A DNA stretch of 64,000 nucleotides, taken from assembly GCA_021730985.1 (NCBI GenBank), contig JAKFYI010000022.1, positions 62,001-126,000 on the forward strand. The letters run 5' to 3'. The notes beneath the pieces were generated by a model. That model saw only the letters and a list, made by a program, of their open reading frames with translations. It searched no databases and was not told the origin of the DNA. Below, in pieces: positions 16,411-25,960 of this stretch (the first letter of the stretch is position 1; every line of letters begins with the position of its first letter). This DNA comes from Hyphomicrobiales bacterium. GTDB lineage: Bacteria; Pseudomonadota; Alphaproteobacteria; Rhizobiales; Xanthobacteraceae. The position numbers were made by a program, and so were the translations under genes.

Positions 16411-17556
16411 TTGCGGCTGCTCTACGTCGTTACGGAAGACTGGTATTTCCTGTCGCATCGGCTGCCGATGGCGCGCAGTGCGCGCGCGGCCGGATTCGAA
16501 GTGCACGTCGCAACCCGCGTGCAGCACGGCGCGGCGGCCATCGAACGCGAAGGCTTCATCCTGCACCCCGTGGCATTCTCGCGCGGACGGCTGTCGCTGT
16601 GGGCGGCTTTCAACACGGTGCGCGAATTGCGCCGCATCTATCGCGCGGTGGAACCCGCGATCTGCCATCACGTCTCGCTGCAGGCGTCGGTTCTCGGCTC
16701 GCTCTCAGCGCTCGGGCGGCCCGTGGCCTGCGTCAACGCTCTGACTGGGCTCGGCTACACTTTTTCCTCCGGCGCTGCGAAGGCGAAGCTGCTGCGCCCG
16801 ATGATAAGTGCCCTGATGAAGGCGCTGTTCGACCGCAGGCGCTGCGTGGTGCTGGTGCAGAACCCGGCTGACCGCGACGAAATGACGGCCATCGGCATCC
16901 CGGCGGATCGTGTCGCGCTGATCCCGGGCTCCGGCGTGGACATTAACGCGCTGCGGCCGCTGCCGGAGCCGCCCGGCCCGCCGAGCATGGCGTTCGTCGG
17001 ACGGCTGCTGGAGATGAAAGGCATCCGGACGCTGGTGGAGGCGCACCGGCTGCTGCGAGGACGCGGCGTGAACATCGACCTGCTGATCGCCGGCACCCCC
17101 GATCCGGCCAATCCCGACAGCATCGGCGAACGCGAGGCCGCAGCCTGGAACGAGGAGCCCGGCATCACCTGGCTCGGCCACGTCGCCGACATTCCGGCGT
17201 TGTGGGCGCGCGTTCACATGGCGGTGCTGGCGTCGCGCCGCGAAGGCATCCCGAAAAGCCTGCTTGAAGCTGCGGCCTGCGGCCGCCCGATGGTGGCGAC
17301 CGACGTGCCGGGCTGCCGCGAGGTCGTGCGCGCAGGCGAGACCGGCCTGCTGGTTCCGGTCGGCGATCCCACAGCCCTCGCCCTGGCAATCGAGACGCTC
17401 GCCGCCTCGCCCGAACTGCGCGCACGCTATGGGGCTGCGGCGCGCCAGCTTGCCACCGACACCTTCTCTGCCGATGCGATCGGCCGCCAGACCGTCGCGC
17501 TTTATCGCGGCCTCGCGGCGACAGGCGAAAGACAGGCCGCCGGAGTTGCTTTGTAA
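16411..17556 (+). CDS. Glycosyltransferase family 4
   Basis: 381 residues starting at a TTG supported by GGAGG. Two Rossmann-like halves are visible (GT-B fold). The C-terminal half has GSGVDINAL, FVGRLLEMKG and the family signature EGIPKSLLEAAACGRPMV with the two conserved glutamates. It resembles WcaL/PglA-type transferases that act in the cytoplasm on lipid-linked sugars. Its stop (TAA, 17554-17556) overlaps by one base the ATG of a polyprenyl-phosphate sugar-1-phosphate transferase gene, so it probably adds the second sugar of the repeat unit started by that enzyme. That assignment is inference. Confidence 0.88.
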   Translation: MRLLYVVTEDWYFLSHRLPMARSARAAGFEVHVATRVQHGAAAIEREGFILHPVAFSRGRLSLWAAFNTVRELRRIYRAVEPAICHHVSLQASVLGSLSALGRPVACVNALTGLGYTFSSGAAKAKLLRPMISALMKALFDRRRCVVLVQNPADRDEMTAIGIPADRVALIPGSGVDINALRPLPEPPGPPSMAFVGRLLEMKGIRTLVEAHRLLRGRGVNIDLLIAGTPDPANPDSIGEREAAAWNEEPGITWLGHVADIPALWARVHMAVLASRREGIPKSLLEAAACGRPMVATDVPGCREVVRAGETGLLVPVGDPTALALAIETLAASPELRARYGAAARQLATDTFSADAIGRQTVALYRGLAATGERQAAGVAL

Positions 17557-18569
17557 TGCTCAGCTCCGGCGCGATTGGCCTCATCGTTGCCGCGGCCGCG
17601 CTGCTCAGCGCCGGCCTGATCGCGGTGCTTTGGCCGACGCTGCGGGCCTATGCGATGGCCAAGCCGAATGCGCGTTCGTCGCATCTCACGCCGACACCGC
17701 AAGGCGGCGGCATCGCAGTGGTCGCGTCGACCATCGTTGTCGTCGCCGCTGCCGCGGTCGCGCTCGGCCCTGCACATTTCGATCTGAAGGCCTATGCCCT
17801 CGTCGCCGCCGCCGCGGCCCTGATCGCAGTGGTCGGCGCGGTCGACGACATCCGCACCCTCGGCGTCAGGCCGCGCCTGCTCGCGCAGGGCATTGCCGTC
17901 GCCATGATGCTGGCCGCATTGCCGGACGACTTGCGCATCGCTTCCATGCTGCCGTGGTCCGTCGAGCGCATCCTGATGCTGGCCGCCGGCCTCTGGTTCG
18001 TGAACCTCGCCAACTTCATGGACGGCATCGACTGGATGACGGTCGCGGAGGTGGTGCCGATCACCGTCTGCCTTGCCATCCTCGGCCTGATTGGCGCGCT
18101 GCCGCAGCACGCAACCATCGTGGCGCTTGCACTCGGCGGCGCAATGCTCGGTTTTGCACCGTTCAACCGCCCGGTGGCGCGGCTGTTCCTGGGCGACGTG
18201 GGCAGCCTGCCGGTCGGCCTGCTGCTCGCCTGGCTGCTGGTGCTGCTGGCTGGAACAGGCCACCTTTCGGCGGCGCTGCTGTTGCCGTTCTATTACGGCG
18301 CCGACGCCACCATCACGCTGGCACGCCGCATTGCCCGCCACGAGCCGTTCTGGGAGGCGCACCGCGGCCATTTCTACCAGAGGGCCGTCGATAGCGGCAT
18401 GAGCGTGCGCGCGGCGGTCACGCGTGTGTTCGCGGTCAACATCGCGCTGGCCGTGCTCGCCATCGCCACCGTCGTCATCCCAGGGCGGGCGATCGGCTGG
18501 ATCGGTCTTCTGTCGGGAGCGGCGCTGGTGGGTGGACTGCTGCTGTCGTTCGCGCGAGCCAAACGCTAG
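17556..18569 (+). CDS. Polyprenyl-phosphate sugar-1-phosphate transferase (WecA/MraY family)
   Basis: 337 residues, about ten membrane helices. Family landmarks are PTPQGGGIAVV, VGAVDDIRTLG (the DD pair), NFMDGIDWM, FLGDVGSLPVG and the cytoplasmic loop RRGHFYQR-like HRGHFYQRAV. Such enzymes transfer a HexNAc-1-phosphate from UDP-sugar to undecaprenyl phosphate and so start O-antigen or capsule units at the inner membrane. Start overlaps the previous stop by one base. It ends 11 bases from the convergent CapD-type gene, which probably makes a UDP-sugar for this pathway. Confidence 0.9.
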   Translation: MLSSGAIGLIVAAAALLSAGLIAVLWPTLRAYAMAKPNARSSHLTPTPQGGGIAVVASTIVVVAAAAVALGPAHFDLKAYALVAAAAALIAVVGAVDDIRTLGVRPRLLAQGIAVAMMLAALPDDLRIASMLPWSVERILMLAAGLWFVNLANFMDGIDWMTVAEVVPITVCLAILGLIGALPQHATIVALALGGAMLGFAPFNRPVARLFLGDVGSLPVGLLLAWLLVLLAGTGHLSAALLLPFYYGADATITLARRIARHEPFWEAHRGHFYQRAVDSGMSVRAAVTRVFAVNIALAVLAIATVVIPGRAIGWIGLLSGAALVGGLLLSFARAKR

Positions 18570-18580
18570 CCGCGGAATTC

Positions 18581-20491
18581 CTACGCCGGGCTACCGCGGA
18601 AATCCGATACCGCCTCGCGCAGCACCTGCTGCATGTTCGTCCGCTCGCCCCGCGTGACCGCGTCGTCGAGCATCAGCAACCAGCGCTTCATAGCCTCGTG
18701 CGACGGATACGACGGCTTGGCCGCGACCACGCCTGCGATGCCGACGTCGGTATGGGCCTCCTCGCGGGCAAACAGCAATTCGTTGAGCCGCTCGCCGGGC
18801 CGGATACCAGTGAACGCGATGTCAATGTCGCGTCCGGGCTCGAGGCCCGACAGCCGGATCATGCGTTCGGCAAGATCCAGGATTTTCACCGGCTGCCCCA
18901 TGTTGAGAACATAGACCGAGCTCGATGAATCGGGTCCGAGCGCGTGACTCGCCGCGCTGATCACCAGATCGCAGGCTTCGCGGATCGTCATGAAGTATCG
19001 CAGCATGTCCGGGTGCGTGACCGTCACCGGCCCGCCAGCCTCGATCTGCGCCTTGAACTTCGGCACCACCGAGCCGTTGGAGGCCAGCACGTTGCCGAAA
19101 CGCACCGCGATCAGCCGCATCGGATGACGGCCGCTGTTGCCGGCGCGCGCAAGCTCGGCGTCAAGCGCCTGGCAGTACATCTCTGCAAACCGTTTGGTGG
19201 CGCCGAGCACCGAGACCGGCTCGATCGCCTTGTCGGTCGAGATCATCACCATGGCCTGGGCACCGGACGCGACAGCGGCATCGGCGACGTTCACTGAGCC
19301 GAAAATGTTGGTCTTGACCCCCTCGCCCCAGTCCTGCTCCAGCAGCGGCACATGCTTCAGCGCCGCGGCATGGAACACCATGTCCGGCTTGAATTCGGCG
19401 AAGATGTCGGCAATCCGCTTGCGGTCGCGCACATCCGCCAGACGGCACTGGATCCGCTCGCCCGGATCTTTGGTGTTGAGCGATTGCAGCACGGCGTAGA
19501 GCGCGGGCTCGGAGTTCTCGACGATCAGCAGCCGCGCCGCACCGAACGCCAGGATGCGGTCGCAGATTTCGGCCCCGATCGAACCGCCGCCGCCGGTGAC
19601 GGCGATCGACTTGTCCTTCACCAGGTTTTCCAGCCGCCCATAGTCGATCTTCACGCTCGGCCGCAGCAGCAGGTCTTCGACCGCGACCGGCGCAAGCTGC
19701 AGAACGGACGCGCCATCTTCCAGCGCCGGCAGCCGGCTGATCGCGATGCCGAGGCGGCGAGCCTGCATGAGAACCGACTCCGCCATGTTGCCCGGATCGA
19801 ACGCCGACGAAGTCAGCACCAACCGTGCCACAGGCATGTCGCGGTCGCGCAGGATCGAAACCATGCGCTCCAGATCGTCGAAGCCGCCAAGCACCGGCAC
19901 GCCGCGGATCGTCGCGCCGACATCCGACCGCGATGGCGAGAGAATTCCCACCGGGCGGATTTTTCGAATCGCGCCGCTTTCGATCCCGCGCAGCGGAACT
20001 TCGACATCCGCCGCCCGCCCAAGGATCAGCGTGATCGCGGAGCTGGCGCCGCGGACCTCCTTCTGGGTGCGGGTGTAGCGGAAATAGCGGTAGACGATGC
20101 GCGGGCCCGCCAGGAATGCCATCTGCACCAGCAAATACAGCGCGACCGTGACCTTGCCGAAGTAGAAGGTTCCGAAGAACATCGGAGAAAGCAGCACATA
20201 ATCGAGCGCCAGCAGCGAGACGGTCAGCACCACCGAAACGCGGACGATCACCGTCAGTTCGGGCAGCGAGGTAAAGCGCCATTTCGCCTCGTGCAGGCCG
20301 GCCGCGAGAAAGACCAATCCGGAATACAGCACGAACCCCGGCAGCCAAACCGCCACCCAGTCGAGCCGCAAGTCTTGTTGCTCGCCCTCGAAGCGGATGA
20401 ACAGACAGACGAGCAACGCTGCCGCCGTCACGAGCAGATCGTGAAGAACGATGAGCCATTGACGGCGGGTGAGTTTGAACTGCCGGATCAT
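18581..20491 (-). CDS. CapD/FlaA1-type membrane UDP-sugar 4,6-dehydratase
   Basis: 636 residues. Four N-terminal membrane helices (about 12-125) are followed by a nucleotide-binding domain and a C-terminal SDR catalytic domain. The NAD motif GGGGSIG, the STDKA block and SVLGATKRFAEM are typical of PglF/CapD/WbpM-type enzymes that turn UDP-GlcNAc into the 4-keto-6-deoxy sugar, the first step to QuiNAc, FucNAc or bacillosamine. The length matches the membrane-bound subclass. Transcribed toward the initiating transferase gene; its promoter must lie in the 171-base gap shared with the isomerase gene at 20663. Confidence 0.9.
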   Translation of the reverse strand: MIRQFKLTRRQWLIVLHDLLVTAAALLVCLFIRFEGEQQDLRLDWVAVWLPGFVLYSGLVFLAAGLHEAKWRFTSLPELTVIVRVSVVLTVSLLALDYVLLSPMFFGTFYFGKVTVALYLLVQMAFLAGPRIVYRYFRYTRTQKEVRGASSAITLILGRAADVEVPLRGIESGAIRKIRPVGILSPSRSDVGATIRGVPVLGGFDDLERMVSILRDRDMPVARLVLTSSAFDPGNMAESVLMQARRLGIAISRLPALEDGASVLQLAPVAVEDLLLRPSVKIDYGRLENLVKDKSIAVTGGGGSIGAEICDRILAFGAARLLIVENSEPALYAVLQSLNTKDPGERIQCRLADVRDRKRIADIFAEFKPDMVFHAAALKHVPLLEQDWGEGVKTNIFGSVNVADAAVASGAQAMVMISTDKAIEPVSVLGATKRFAEMYCQALDAELARAGNSGRHPMRLIAVRFGNVLASNGSVVPKFKAQIEAGGPVTVTHPDMLRYFMTIREACDLVISAASHALGPDSSSSVYVLNMGQPVKILDLAERMIRLSGLEPGRDIDIAFTGIRPGERLNELLFAREEAHTDVGIAGVVAAKPSYPSHEAMKRWLLMLDDAVTRGERTNMQQVLREAVSDFRGSPA

Positions 20492-20662
20492 GAAAGGTCG
20501 TGTGCGAAATCCCCGGCCTCTTCAATACCGGCCCTTGGGCGGTTGCGCTACCCTGCGGAAAAGGTTGCACATTCTTGACTTACGTCCAGAAGGCCACCGG
20601 GCGGGCGGCTTTCAGGCCCACTTTGTTCGTGCTACCTCAGGGGCCAACTCGGAAACCAGCCG

Positions 20663-21676
20663 ATGGCGGGAACCCGCGCAAGCAACGACGATGTCGGTCA
20701 GCCGGCGCACGGCCGTGCACTGGTCGATTCGGCGCTACGCGCCCTCAAGGTGGATGCCGAGGGTGTCACCGCTCTGGCCGAAGCGATGCGCGGCCCGCTC
20801 GGCCCGGCGTTCGTGGTCGCTGTCGAACTGATCCGCAACGCGCGGGGCCGCGTGATCGTGACAGGGATCGGCAAGTCCGGGCACATCGGCCGCAAAATCT
20901 CGTCGACGCTGTCGTCTACCGGCACGCCGTCGTACTTCGTTCATGCCGGCGAGGCCAGCCACGGCGACCTCGGCATGATCGCGGCCGAGGATGTGATCGT
21001 TGCATTGTCTTGGTCCGGCGAGACCGCCGAACTCAAGAATCTCATCGACTATTCACGTCGCTTCCGCAGTCCGCTGATCGCCGTGACCGCCGAGGCGGAC
21101 AGCGCGCTGGGCCGCGCCGCCGATGTCGCGCTGGTGCTGCCGTCGATCCGCGAGGCCTGCCCCCACAACCTCGCGCCGACCACATCGTCCTTGATGCAGC
21201 TCGCGCTCGGCGACGCGCTCGCGATCGCGCTGCTGGAGAGCCGCGGCTTCACCGCGCTGGACTTCGGAAACTTGCACCCCGGCGGCCGGCTCGGGGCACT
21301 GTTGAAGTTCGTGCGCGACGTGATGCACTCCGGCTACGCCATGCCGCTGGCGCGCAAGGGCTCGCGCATGTCGCAAGCCATTGTCGAGATGTCCGCCAAG
21401 GGTTTCGGTTGCGTCGGCATTCAGGACAGCGACGGCCGGCTGCTCGGGATCATCACCGACGGCGACTTGCGCAGGCACATGAACGACAAGCTGCTCGACT
21501 CGCTCGTTGAGGACGTGATGACCCGCGCGCCGAAAACGGTGCATTCCGATCAGCTCGCCAGCGAGGTACTTGAGCAACTCAATGCATCCAAGATCACCGC
21601 GGTGTTCGTCGTCGAATCGGATCGGCCGAAAGGCATCGTGCATCTGCACGATTTGTTGCGAGCCGGTGTCGCCTAG
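20663..21676 (+). CDS. kdsD: Arabinose-5-phosphate isomerase (KdsD/KpsF family)
   Basis: 337 residues: an N-terminal SIS domain with VIVTGIGKSGHIGRKI and TGTPSYFVHAGEASHGDLG, then two CBS domains (about 215-330). This is the standard layout of D-arabinose-5-phosphate isomerase, which makes the precursor of Kdo for the LPS inner core. Both KdsD and capsule-linked KpsF have this form. It is divergent from the CapD-type gene and has its own upstream gap, consistent with independent expression. Confidence 0.9.
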   Translation: MAGTRASNDDVGQPAHGRALVDSALRALKVDAEGVTALAEAMRGPLGPAFVVAVELIRNARGRVIVTGIGKSGHIGRKISSTLSSTGTPSYFVHAGEASHGDLGMIAAEDVIVALSWSGETAELKNLIDYSRRFRSPLIAVTAEADSALGRAADVALVLPSIREACPHNLAPTTSSLMQLALGDALAIALLESRGFTALDFGNLHPGGRLGALLKFVRDVMHSGYAMPLARKGSRMSQAIVEMSAKGFGCVGIQDSDGRLLGIITDGDLRRHMNDKLLDSLVEDVMTRAPKTVHSDQLASEVLEQLNASKITAVFVVESDRPKGIVHLHDLLRAGVA

Positions 21677-21730
21677 TGCCCGGCCACCGCAAGCATTCGC
21701 GCTGAACCATTCTATTCGTTCGGAATTGCC

Positions 21731-22801
21731 ATGCGCGACCTGAGCCGGATGAAATTCCTCGAGATCGGAAACCCCTGGCTCAAAGTGGCTTTCCCACAGC
21801 AGACGATCTGCTTCTCTCCCTTTCACACCCGCGGCACCGCGGACCCCAAAAACGGGCTCTACCACATCTCGCCATCCACGCTGCCGAAGCTGAATGCGCT
21901 GCTGCGCGATCCTGACATCTCGATGATCGCCTGCCGCCCGCTGTACTACGCGCCCTGGCATTGGCAGTGGATCAATCGCGAGCTGTTCACCCGCCGCTTG
22001 CTGCAGGGCCGATCCCGGTTTTCCGCCCCGTATGCCGCACAGCTTCTGCGTCAGCGCAATCTCGCGCCCATTGCGGTCCTGGACACGGAAGATTTTCCCG
22101 GCATCAAGCCGGATCGGTTTTTCTTGCTGTCGCGCTGCCACACATATTTCAAGCGCGAGCTGCCGCCCGACCGCTGGCGGCTCTTCATGGGCACGGCGCA
22201 CCCGGATCTGCCAACCCGGCGATTTCGGGGCCAGCAGAAATTCCGCGAATGGATCGGGAAAATCCGGCCGCTGTCGATCGGATTGCCGGCGCCGCTGCAC
22301 GGGTCCCTGCCCATGACGTCCGAAGACAAGACCGCGGACGTGTTTTTCGTTGGCGACGTGGAGCGCTCCTCCTCCGTTCGCGGCGCGGGAGTTGCGGAGC
22401 TCCTGGCGCTGCGCGACGCGGGTATCAGGGTGGACATTCCAGAGCAAAGACTGCCGCTAGACGCGTTCTACAAGCGCGCCTCTCGCGCCTGGCTGACCTG
22501 GTCGCCCGAGGGCCTGGGCTGGGACTGCTTCCGGCACTACGAGGCCTTGGCCTGCGGCTCGGTGCCCGTCATCAACCAGCCCAGCATCGATCGCTACCGG
22601 CCGCTCGTCGAGGGCGAGCACGCATTCTACTACAATCCCGCGCCCGGTCATTTGAGCGCAACGATCCGCGCGGCTCTGGCCGACAAGAATCGCTTGCGCA
22701 AGATGGCCGCTGCCGGCCAGGCCCACGTCATGGCTCATCACACCCTCGATGCGCTCGCCCGCCACGTCGTCGAGATGACCCTCGATGCGCAGCAGCCGTG
22801 A
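21731..22801 (+). CDS. Putative GT-B glycosyltransferase of the exostosin/CgeB type
   Basis: 356 residues, no signal peptide or membrane segment. The C-terminal part has a donor-site-like block, SPEGLGWDCFRHYEALACGS, followed by VPVINQPSIDRYRPLVEGEH and YYNP. This pattern resembles exostosin/CgeB-like transferases in which the conserved Glu and Cys-Gly-Ser loop contact the nucleotide sugar. The N-terminal half is not recognised. It precedes the UDP-xylose synthase gene by 76 bases, so a xylosyl or similar transfer in surface glycan synthesis is possible but unproven. Confidence 0.65.
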   Translation: MRDLSRMKFLEIGNPWLKVAFPQQTICFSPFHTRGTADPKNGLYHISPSTLPKLNALLRDPDISMIACRPLYYAPWHWQWINRELFTRRLLQGRSRFSAPYAAQLLRQRNLAPIAVLDTEDFPGIKPDRFFLLSRCHTYFKRELPPDRWRLFMGTAHPDLPTRRFRGQQKFREWIGKIRPLSIGLPAPLHGSLPMTSEDKTADVFFVGDVERSSSVRGAGVAELLALRDAGIRVDIPEQRLPLDAFYKRASRAWLTWSPEGLGWDCFRHYEALACGSVPVINQPSIDRYRPLVEGEHAFYYNPAPGHLSATIRAALADKNRLRKMAAAGQAHVMAHHTLDALARHVVEMTLDAQQP

Positions 22802-22832
22802 CTTGGTCCATCCGAATGAACTGGGCTATCTT

Positions 22833-22846
22833 GAACGCTAGCGTTC
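22833..22846. promoter_or_regulatory. Perfect 14-bp palindrome before the UDP-xylose synthase gene
   Basis: GAACGCTAGCGTTC is self-complementary without spacer and lies 31 bases before the ATG at 22878, in the 76-base gap after the preceding gene. It could be a regulator site or a short RNA stem. Confidence 0.35.
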
Positions 22847-22877
22847 CGCGAATTGTCTCCTCCTAAAAGAGAGTTAG

Positions 22878-23858
22878 ATGCATCTGCAACCTCGCATTCT
22901 GGTCAGCGGCGGCGCCGGCTTTATCGGCTCGCATTTATGCGAGCGGCTGCTGGCCGAAGGCGCCAATGTTCTTTGCGTCGACAATTTTTTTACGGGCTCC
23001 AGAAAGAACGTCGAGCACCTGCTCGATCAAAAAAGCTTCGAGGTCAGCCGCCACGACGTAACTTTCCCGCTCTACGTCGAGGTTGACCAGATCTACAATC
23101 TCGCTTGCCCCGCTTCGCCGGTGCACTACCAACATGATCCGGTGCAAACAACCAAGACCAGCGTACACGGCGCAATCAACATGCTTGGCTTGGCCAAGCG
23201 TTTGCGCGCGCGGATTCTTCAAGCTTCAACATCCGAAGTGTATGGCGATCCGAGCGTCCATCCGCAGACCGAAGACTACTGGGGGAATGTGAACCCGATC
23301 GGGCCGCGCTCGTGCTACGACGAAGGCAAGCGCTGCGCGGAGACGCTGTTCTTCGACTACTGGCGGCAGCACCGGGTGCGCATCCGCGTGGCGCGCATCT
23401 TCAACACCTACGGCCCCCGGATGCACCCGAACGACGGGCGCGTGGTGTCCAACTTTGTCGTCCAGGCGCTGCTGGCGCGCGACATCACCGTATACGGGGA
23501 CGGCGAGCAGACCCGCTCGTTCTGCTACGTCGATGACATGGTCGACGCGCTGGTCAAGCTGATGGCCGCGCCGGACACGGTCACGGGACCGATCAACCTC
23601 GGCAATCCGGAACAATATTCGATGCTGCAGCTCGCCTCGCAGGTGATCGAACTGACCGGATCGCGCTCGCGAATCGTGCATCGGCCCAAGCCCCAGGACG
23701 ATCCGCGTCAGCGCTGCCCCGACGTCGCGCAGGCCAAATCCGCCCTGGGATGGCAACCCACAACTGCGCTCACCGAAGGGCTCAAACGCACCATCGCCTA
23801 TTTCGAGCGGCTGTTGTCCGACCAGAATCTGCGTAAGCAACTCGCCGAAGCGCAATAG
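22878..23858 (+). CDS. uxs: UDP-glucuronate decarboxylase (UDP-xylose synthase)
   Basis: 326 residues, extended SDR family. [10 protein letters not shown] (about 11-20) binds [11 protein letters not shown] and [11 protein letters not shown] carry the Ser/Thr-Tyr-Lys catalytic set in the form typical of [16 protein letters not shown] and [20 protein letters not shown] are further UXS landmarks. The enzyme converts UDP-glucuronate to UDP-xylose in the cytoplasm. A purine-rich ribosome-binding region (AAAAGAGAG) precedes the ATG. A xylose-containing surface glycan is therefore likely. Confidence 0.92.
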   Translation: MHLQPRILVSGGAGFIGSHLCERLLAEGANVLCVDNFFTGSRKNVEHLLDQKSFEVSRHDVTFPLYVEVDQIYNLACPASPVHYQHDPVQTTKTSVHGAINMLGLAKRLRARILQASTSEVYGDPSVHPQTEDYWGNVNPIGPRSCYDEGKRCAETLFFDYWRQHRVRIRVARIFNTYGPRMHPNDGRVVSNFVVQALLARDITVYGDGEQTRSFCYVDDMVDALVKLMAAPDTVTGPINLGNPEQYSMLQLASQVIELTGSRSRIVHRPKPQDDPRQRCPDVAQAKSALGWQPTTALTEGLKRTIAYFERLLSDQNLRKQLAEAQ

Positions 23859-23923
23859 GCGCGTCACTCAGCGGCGGGTGTAGTAGATTCCGAGTCGGAG
23901 CATGGTCTGCCAAGGAGATTGCC

Positions 23924-24859
23924 GTGACCGGCCGCGTCCTGGTGACTGGAGCCTCGGGCTTCATCGGCCGCGCGCTCGTAGCCGACCTTGCCGCCGCGGA
24001 ACATCCGGTGCGCGCCGCGATGCGGCATCCGGCCGACGTATTCCCTCGCGCGGTCGAGGTGGTCGCTGTCTCCGACCTGACCCGGCCGGTGGAATGGCGG
24101 GCGCTGCTGAAGGGCGTCGAGACGGTGGTGCATCTTGCCGGAATCGCACATGCGGGACCGGGTATCGCCGAGGAAGCCTACGACCGCGTCAATCGGCTGG
24201 CGACCGCGGAGCTTGCCGCCGCGGCGGAACGCGCCGGCGTGCGGCGCCTGGTGTTCCTGTCGTCGATCCGCGCGCAATGCGGCCCGGCCGCCTCTCATAC
24301 ACTCACCGAACGGGACACGCCGCTGCCGATCGATGCTTACGGCCGCTCTAAGCTTGCCGCCGAGGAGGCGGTACGTGCCTCCAACGTGCCGTACACGATC
24401 CTGCGTCCGGTGCTGATCTACGGCCCCGGCGTAAAGGGCAACATGGCCCGGCTGATCGAGCTGGCGCGGACACCGTGGCCGCTCCCGTTCGGCCTGATGT
24501 CCAACCGCCGTTCGCTGCTGTCGCGCGACAATCTGATCGGCGCGATCCACCTCGCGTTGCAGATGCCGCAGACTGCGGGCGAAACCTATGTGGTGGCAGA
24601 TCCCGAGCCGGTGTCGCTCGCCCAGATCGTGAGGGCGTTGCGCACCGGACTTGGCCGCCCGCCCCGGCTCGTGCCGGTGCCGGCCTGGCCGATCGCTTTG
24701 GCGCTGAAGGCCACGGGCCGTCAGGAGACCTGGGAGCGGATCGGCGGCGAATTGCGGGTCGATCCGGCCAAGCTGCTCGGCGCCGGCTGGAGGCCCGCGG
24801 TGCAGACCCACGACGGCCTTGCCGCCATGGCGCGAGCGCACCTAGCTGGCGATGGCTGA
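23924..24859 (+). CDS. NAD-dependent nucleotide-sugar epimerase/dehydratase
   Basis: 311 residues from a GTG start with AAGGAG 6 bases upstream. It opens TGRVLVTGASGFIGRALVAD (Rossmann NAD motif), and the catalytic YGRSK is at about residue 141. It resembles WbpK/WbpV-type 4-reductases or epimerases that act after 4,6-dehydratases such as CapD, for example to make FucNAc or QuiNAc; the true substrate is not visible. Its 3' end overlaps the convergent glycosyltransferase gene by 18 bases. Confidence 0.85.
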   Translation: MTGRVLVTGASGFIGRALVADLAAAEHPVRAAMRHPADVFPRAVEVVAVSDLTRPVEWRALLKGVETVVHLAGIAHAGPGIAEEAYDRVNRLATAELAAAAERAGVRRLVFLSSIRAQCGPAASHTLTERDTPLPIDAYGRSKLAAEEAVRASNVPYTILRPVLIYGPGVKGNMARLIELARTPWPLPFGLMSNRRSLLSRDNLIGAIHLALQMPQTAGETYVVADPEPVSLAQIVRALRTGLGRPPRLVPVPAWPIALALKATGRQETWERIGGELRVDPAKLLGAGWRPAVQTHDGLAAMARAHLAGDG

Positions 24860-25960
24860 CGGAAAGTCGGTTGCGGGCTTCGGCACCCGGGTCGCCGGCG
24901 CCAGCGCCTGATCCACCGCGGCCAGCACCTCTGCCAAGCCGAGTTCATCGAGACAGGCCGATGGGCTGTCGAGACGGCGCTCGCAGCCTTCCCGCTGGCA
25001 CGGCGAGCACGGCAGAGTGTGCTGCACCAGCCAGACATTGCCGCGGCGCTGGATCGAGCCTGTGGCGCGCCACGATTGACCGAGCCCGCCCGCGGGCCAC
25101 GGGCCCCAAAGCCGCGGATCGGTCGGACCGAACAGCGCGACGGTCGGGCATCCAGCCGCCGCCGCCAGATGCGTCACCGACGTGTCGGCCCCCACATAGA
25201 CCGCGGCGCCTCGCAGCAGCGCCGTAAGCTGCGGCCAGTCGAGACAGCCATCAAGCCGCTCAACCGGCGTGCCGGCGCCGTTCCACAGCGCGTCGAGATA
25301 GGCGCTCTCCTGCGGATCCGGCCCGCCGGTCGCGATCACCGTCAGTCCGCGCTTTGCCAGGTTGCGCGCCAGCGCGTGCCAGCCCTGGTCGGTCCAGCGC
25401 CGGTAGCGGAACATCGGATTGGCATGGAGCACCGCGTATCGGCCTCGCGGTAGAGGCCTTTCGGAAGCGGCAGCGCCCGGGCAGACCACCTCGGCCTGCG
25501 GCGCAAGGCCGAGCGCGGTGGCGAGCCGCATCAGCTCATCGACGCGATGGCTGCCCGGATCGGCCGGCACCGCGACATGCATGGCGCGCCGCTTCCACCA
25601 GCCACCGCCACCCTCGGCGGGCACCAATCCGGCACGCCACGATGCTGCGGCAAACGCCAGCATGGTCGGCCGGTCACCGGTGTGGGTCGCCACCGCCAGA
25701 TCGTAGTGGCGCGCGATGCGGCGCAGTAGCGCCAGTTGCTCGCCTACCCTCGCGCGCGGCGCGATGGTCTCGATCCGGTCGATATCGGGGTTCCCGGCGA
25801 GAATGCCCTCGGTGCCCGCGAACACCAGCATGTCGATGCACGCGGTGGGATAGCCGCGCCGCAACGTCCGGATCAGCGCCGTGGTGAGTAGCACATCGCC
25901 GAGCCTTCGCAGCGTGATGACCAGGACTTTGGGGCGTGCCGGCAGCGCGAGTGCGCTCAT
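24842..25960 (-). CDS. Glycosyltransferase family 9 (heptosyltransferase-like)
   Basis: 372 residues from the ATG at 25960, which overlaps the TGA of the O-antigen ligase gene (ATGA). N-terminus VLVITLRRLGDVLLTTALIR is typical of GT9. The donor-site block is YVGADTSVTHLAAAAGCPTV with LFGPTDPRLWGPW, and a cysteine-bearing loop LPCSPCQREGCE follows, as in core heptosyltransferases. It probably adds a core heptose or related sugar to LPS on the cytoplasmic side of the inner membrane. It is distinct from the waaF and waaC homologues further right, so this locus has three GT9 genes. Confidence 0.85.
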   Translation of the reverse strand: MSALALPARPKVLVITLRRLGDVLLTTALIRTLRRGYPTACIDMLVFAGTEGILAGNPDIDRIETIAPRARVGEQLALLRRIARHYDLAVATHTGDRPTMLAFAAASWRAGLVPAEGGGGWWKRRAMHVAVPADPGSHRVDELMRLATALGLAPQAEVVCPGAAASERPLPRGRYAVLHANPMFRYRRWTDQGWHALARNLAKRGLTVIATGGPDPQESAYLDALWNGAGTPVERLDGCLDWPQLTALLRGAAVYVGADTSVTHLAAAAGCPTVALFGPTDPRLWGPWPAGGLGQSWRATGSIQRRGNVWLVQHTLPCSPCQREGCERRLDSPSACLDELGLAEVLAAVDQALAPATRVPKPATDFPSAIAS

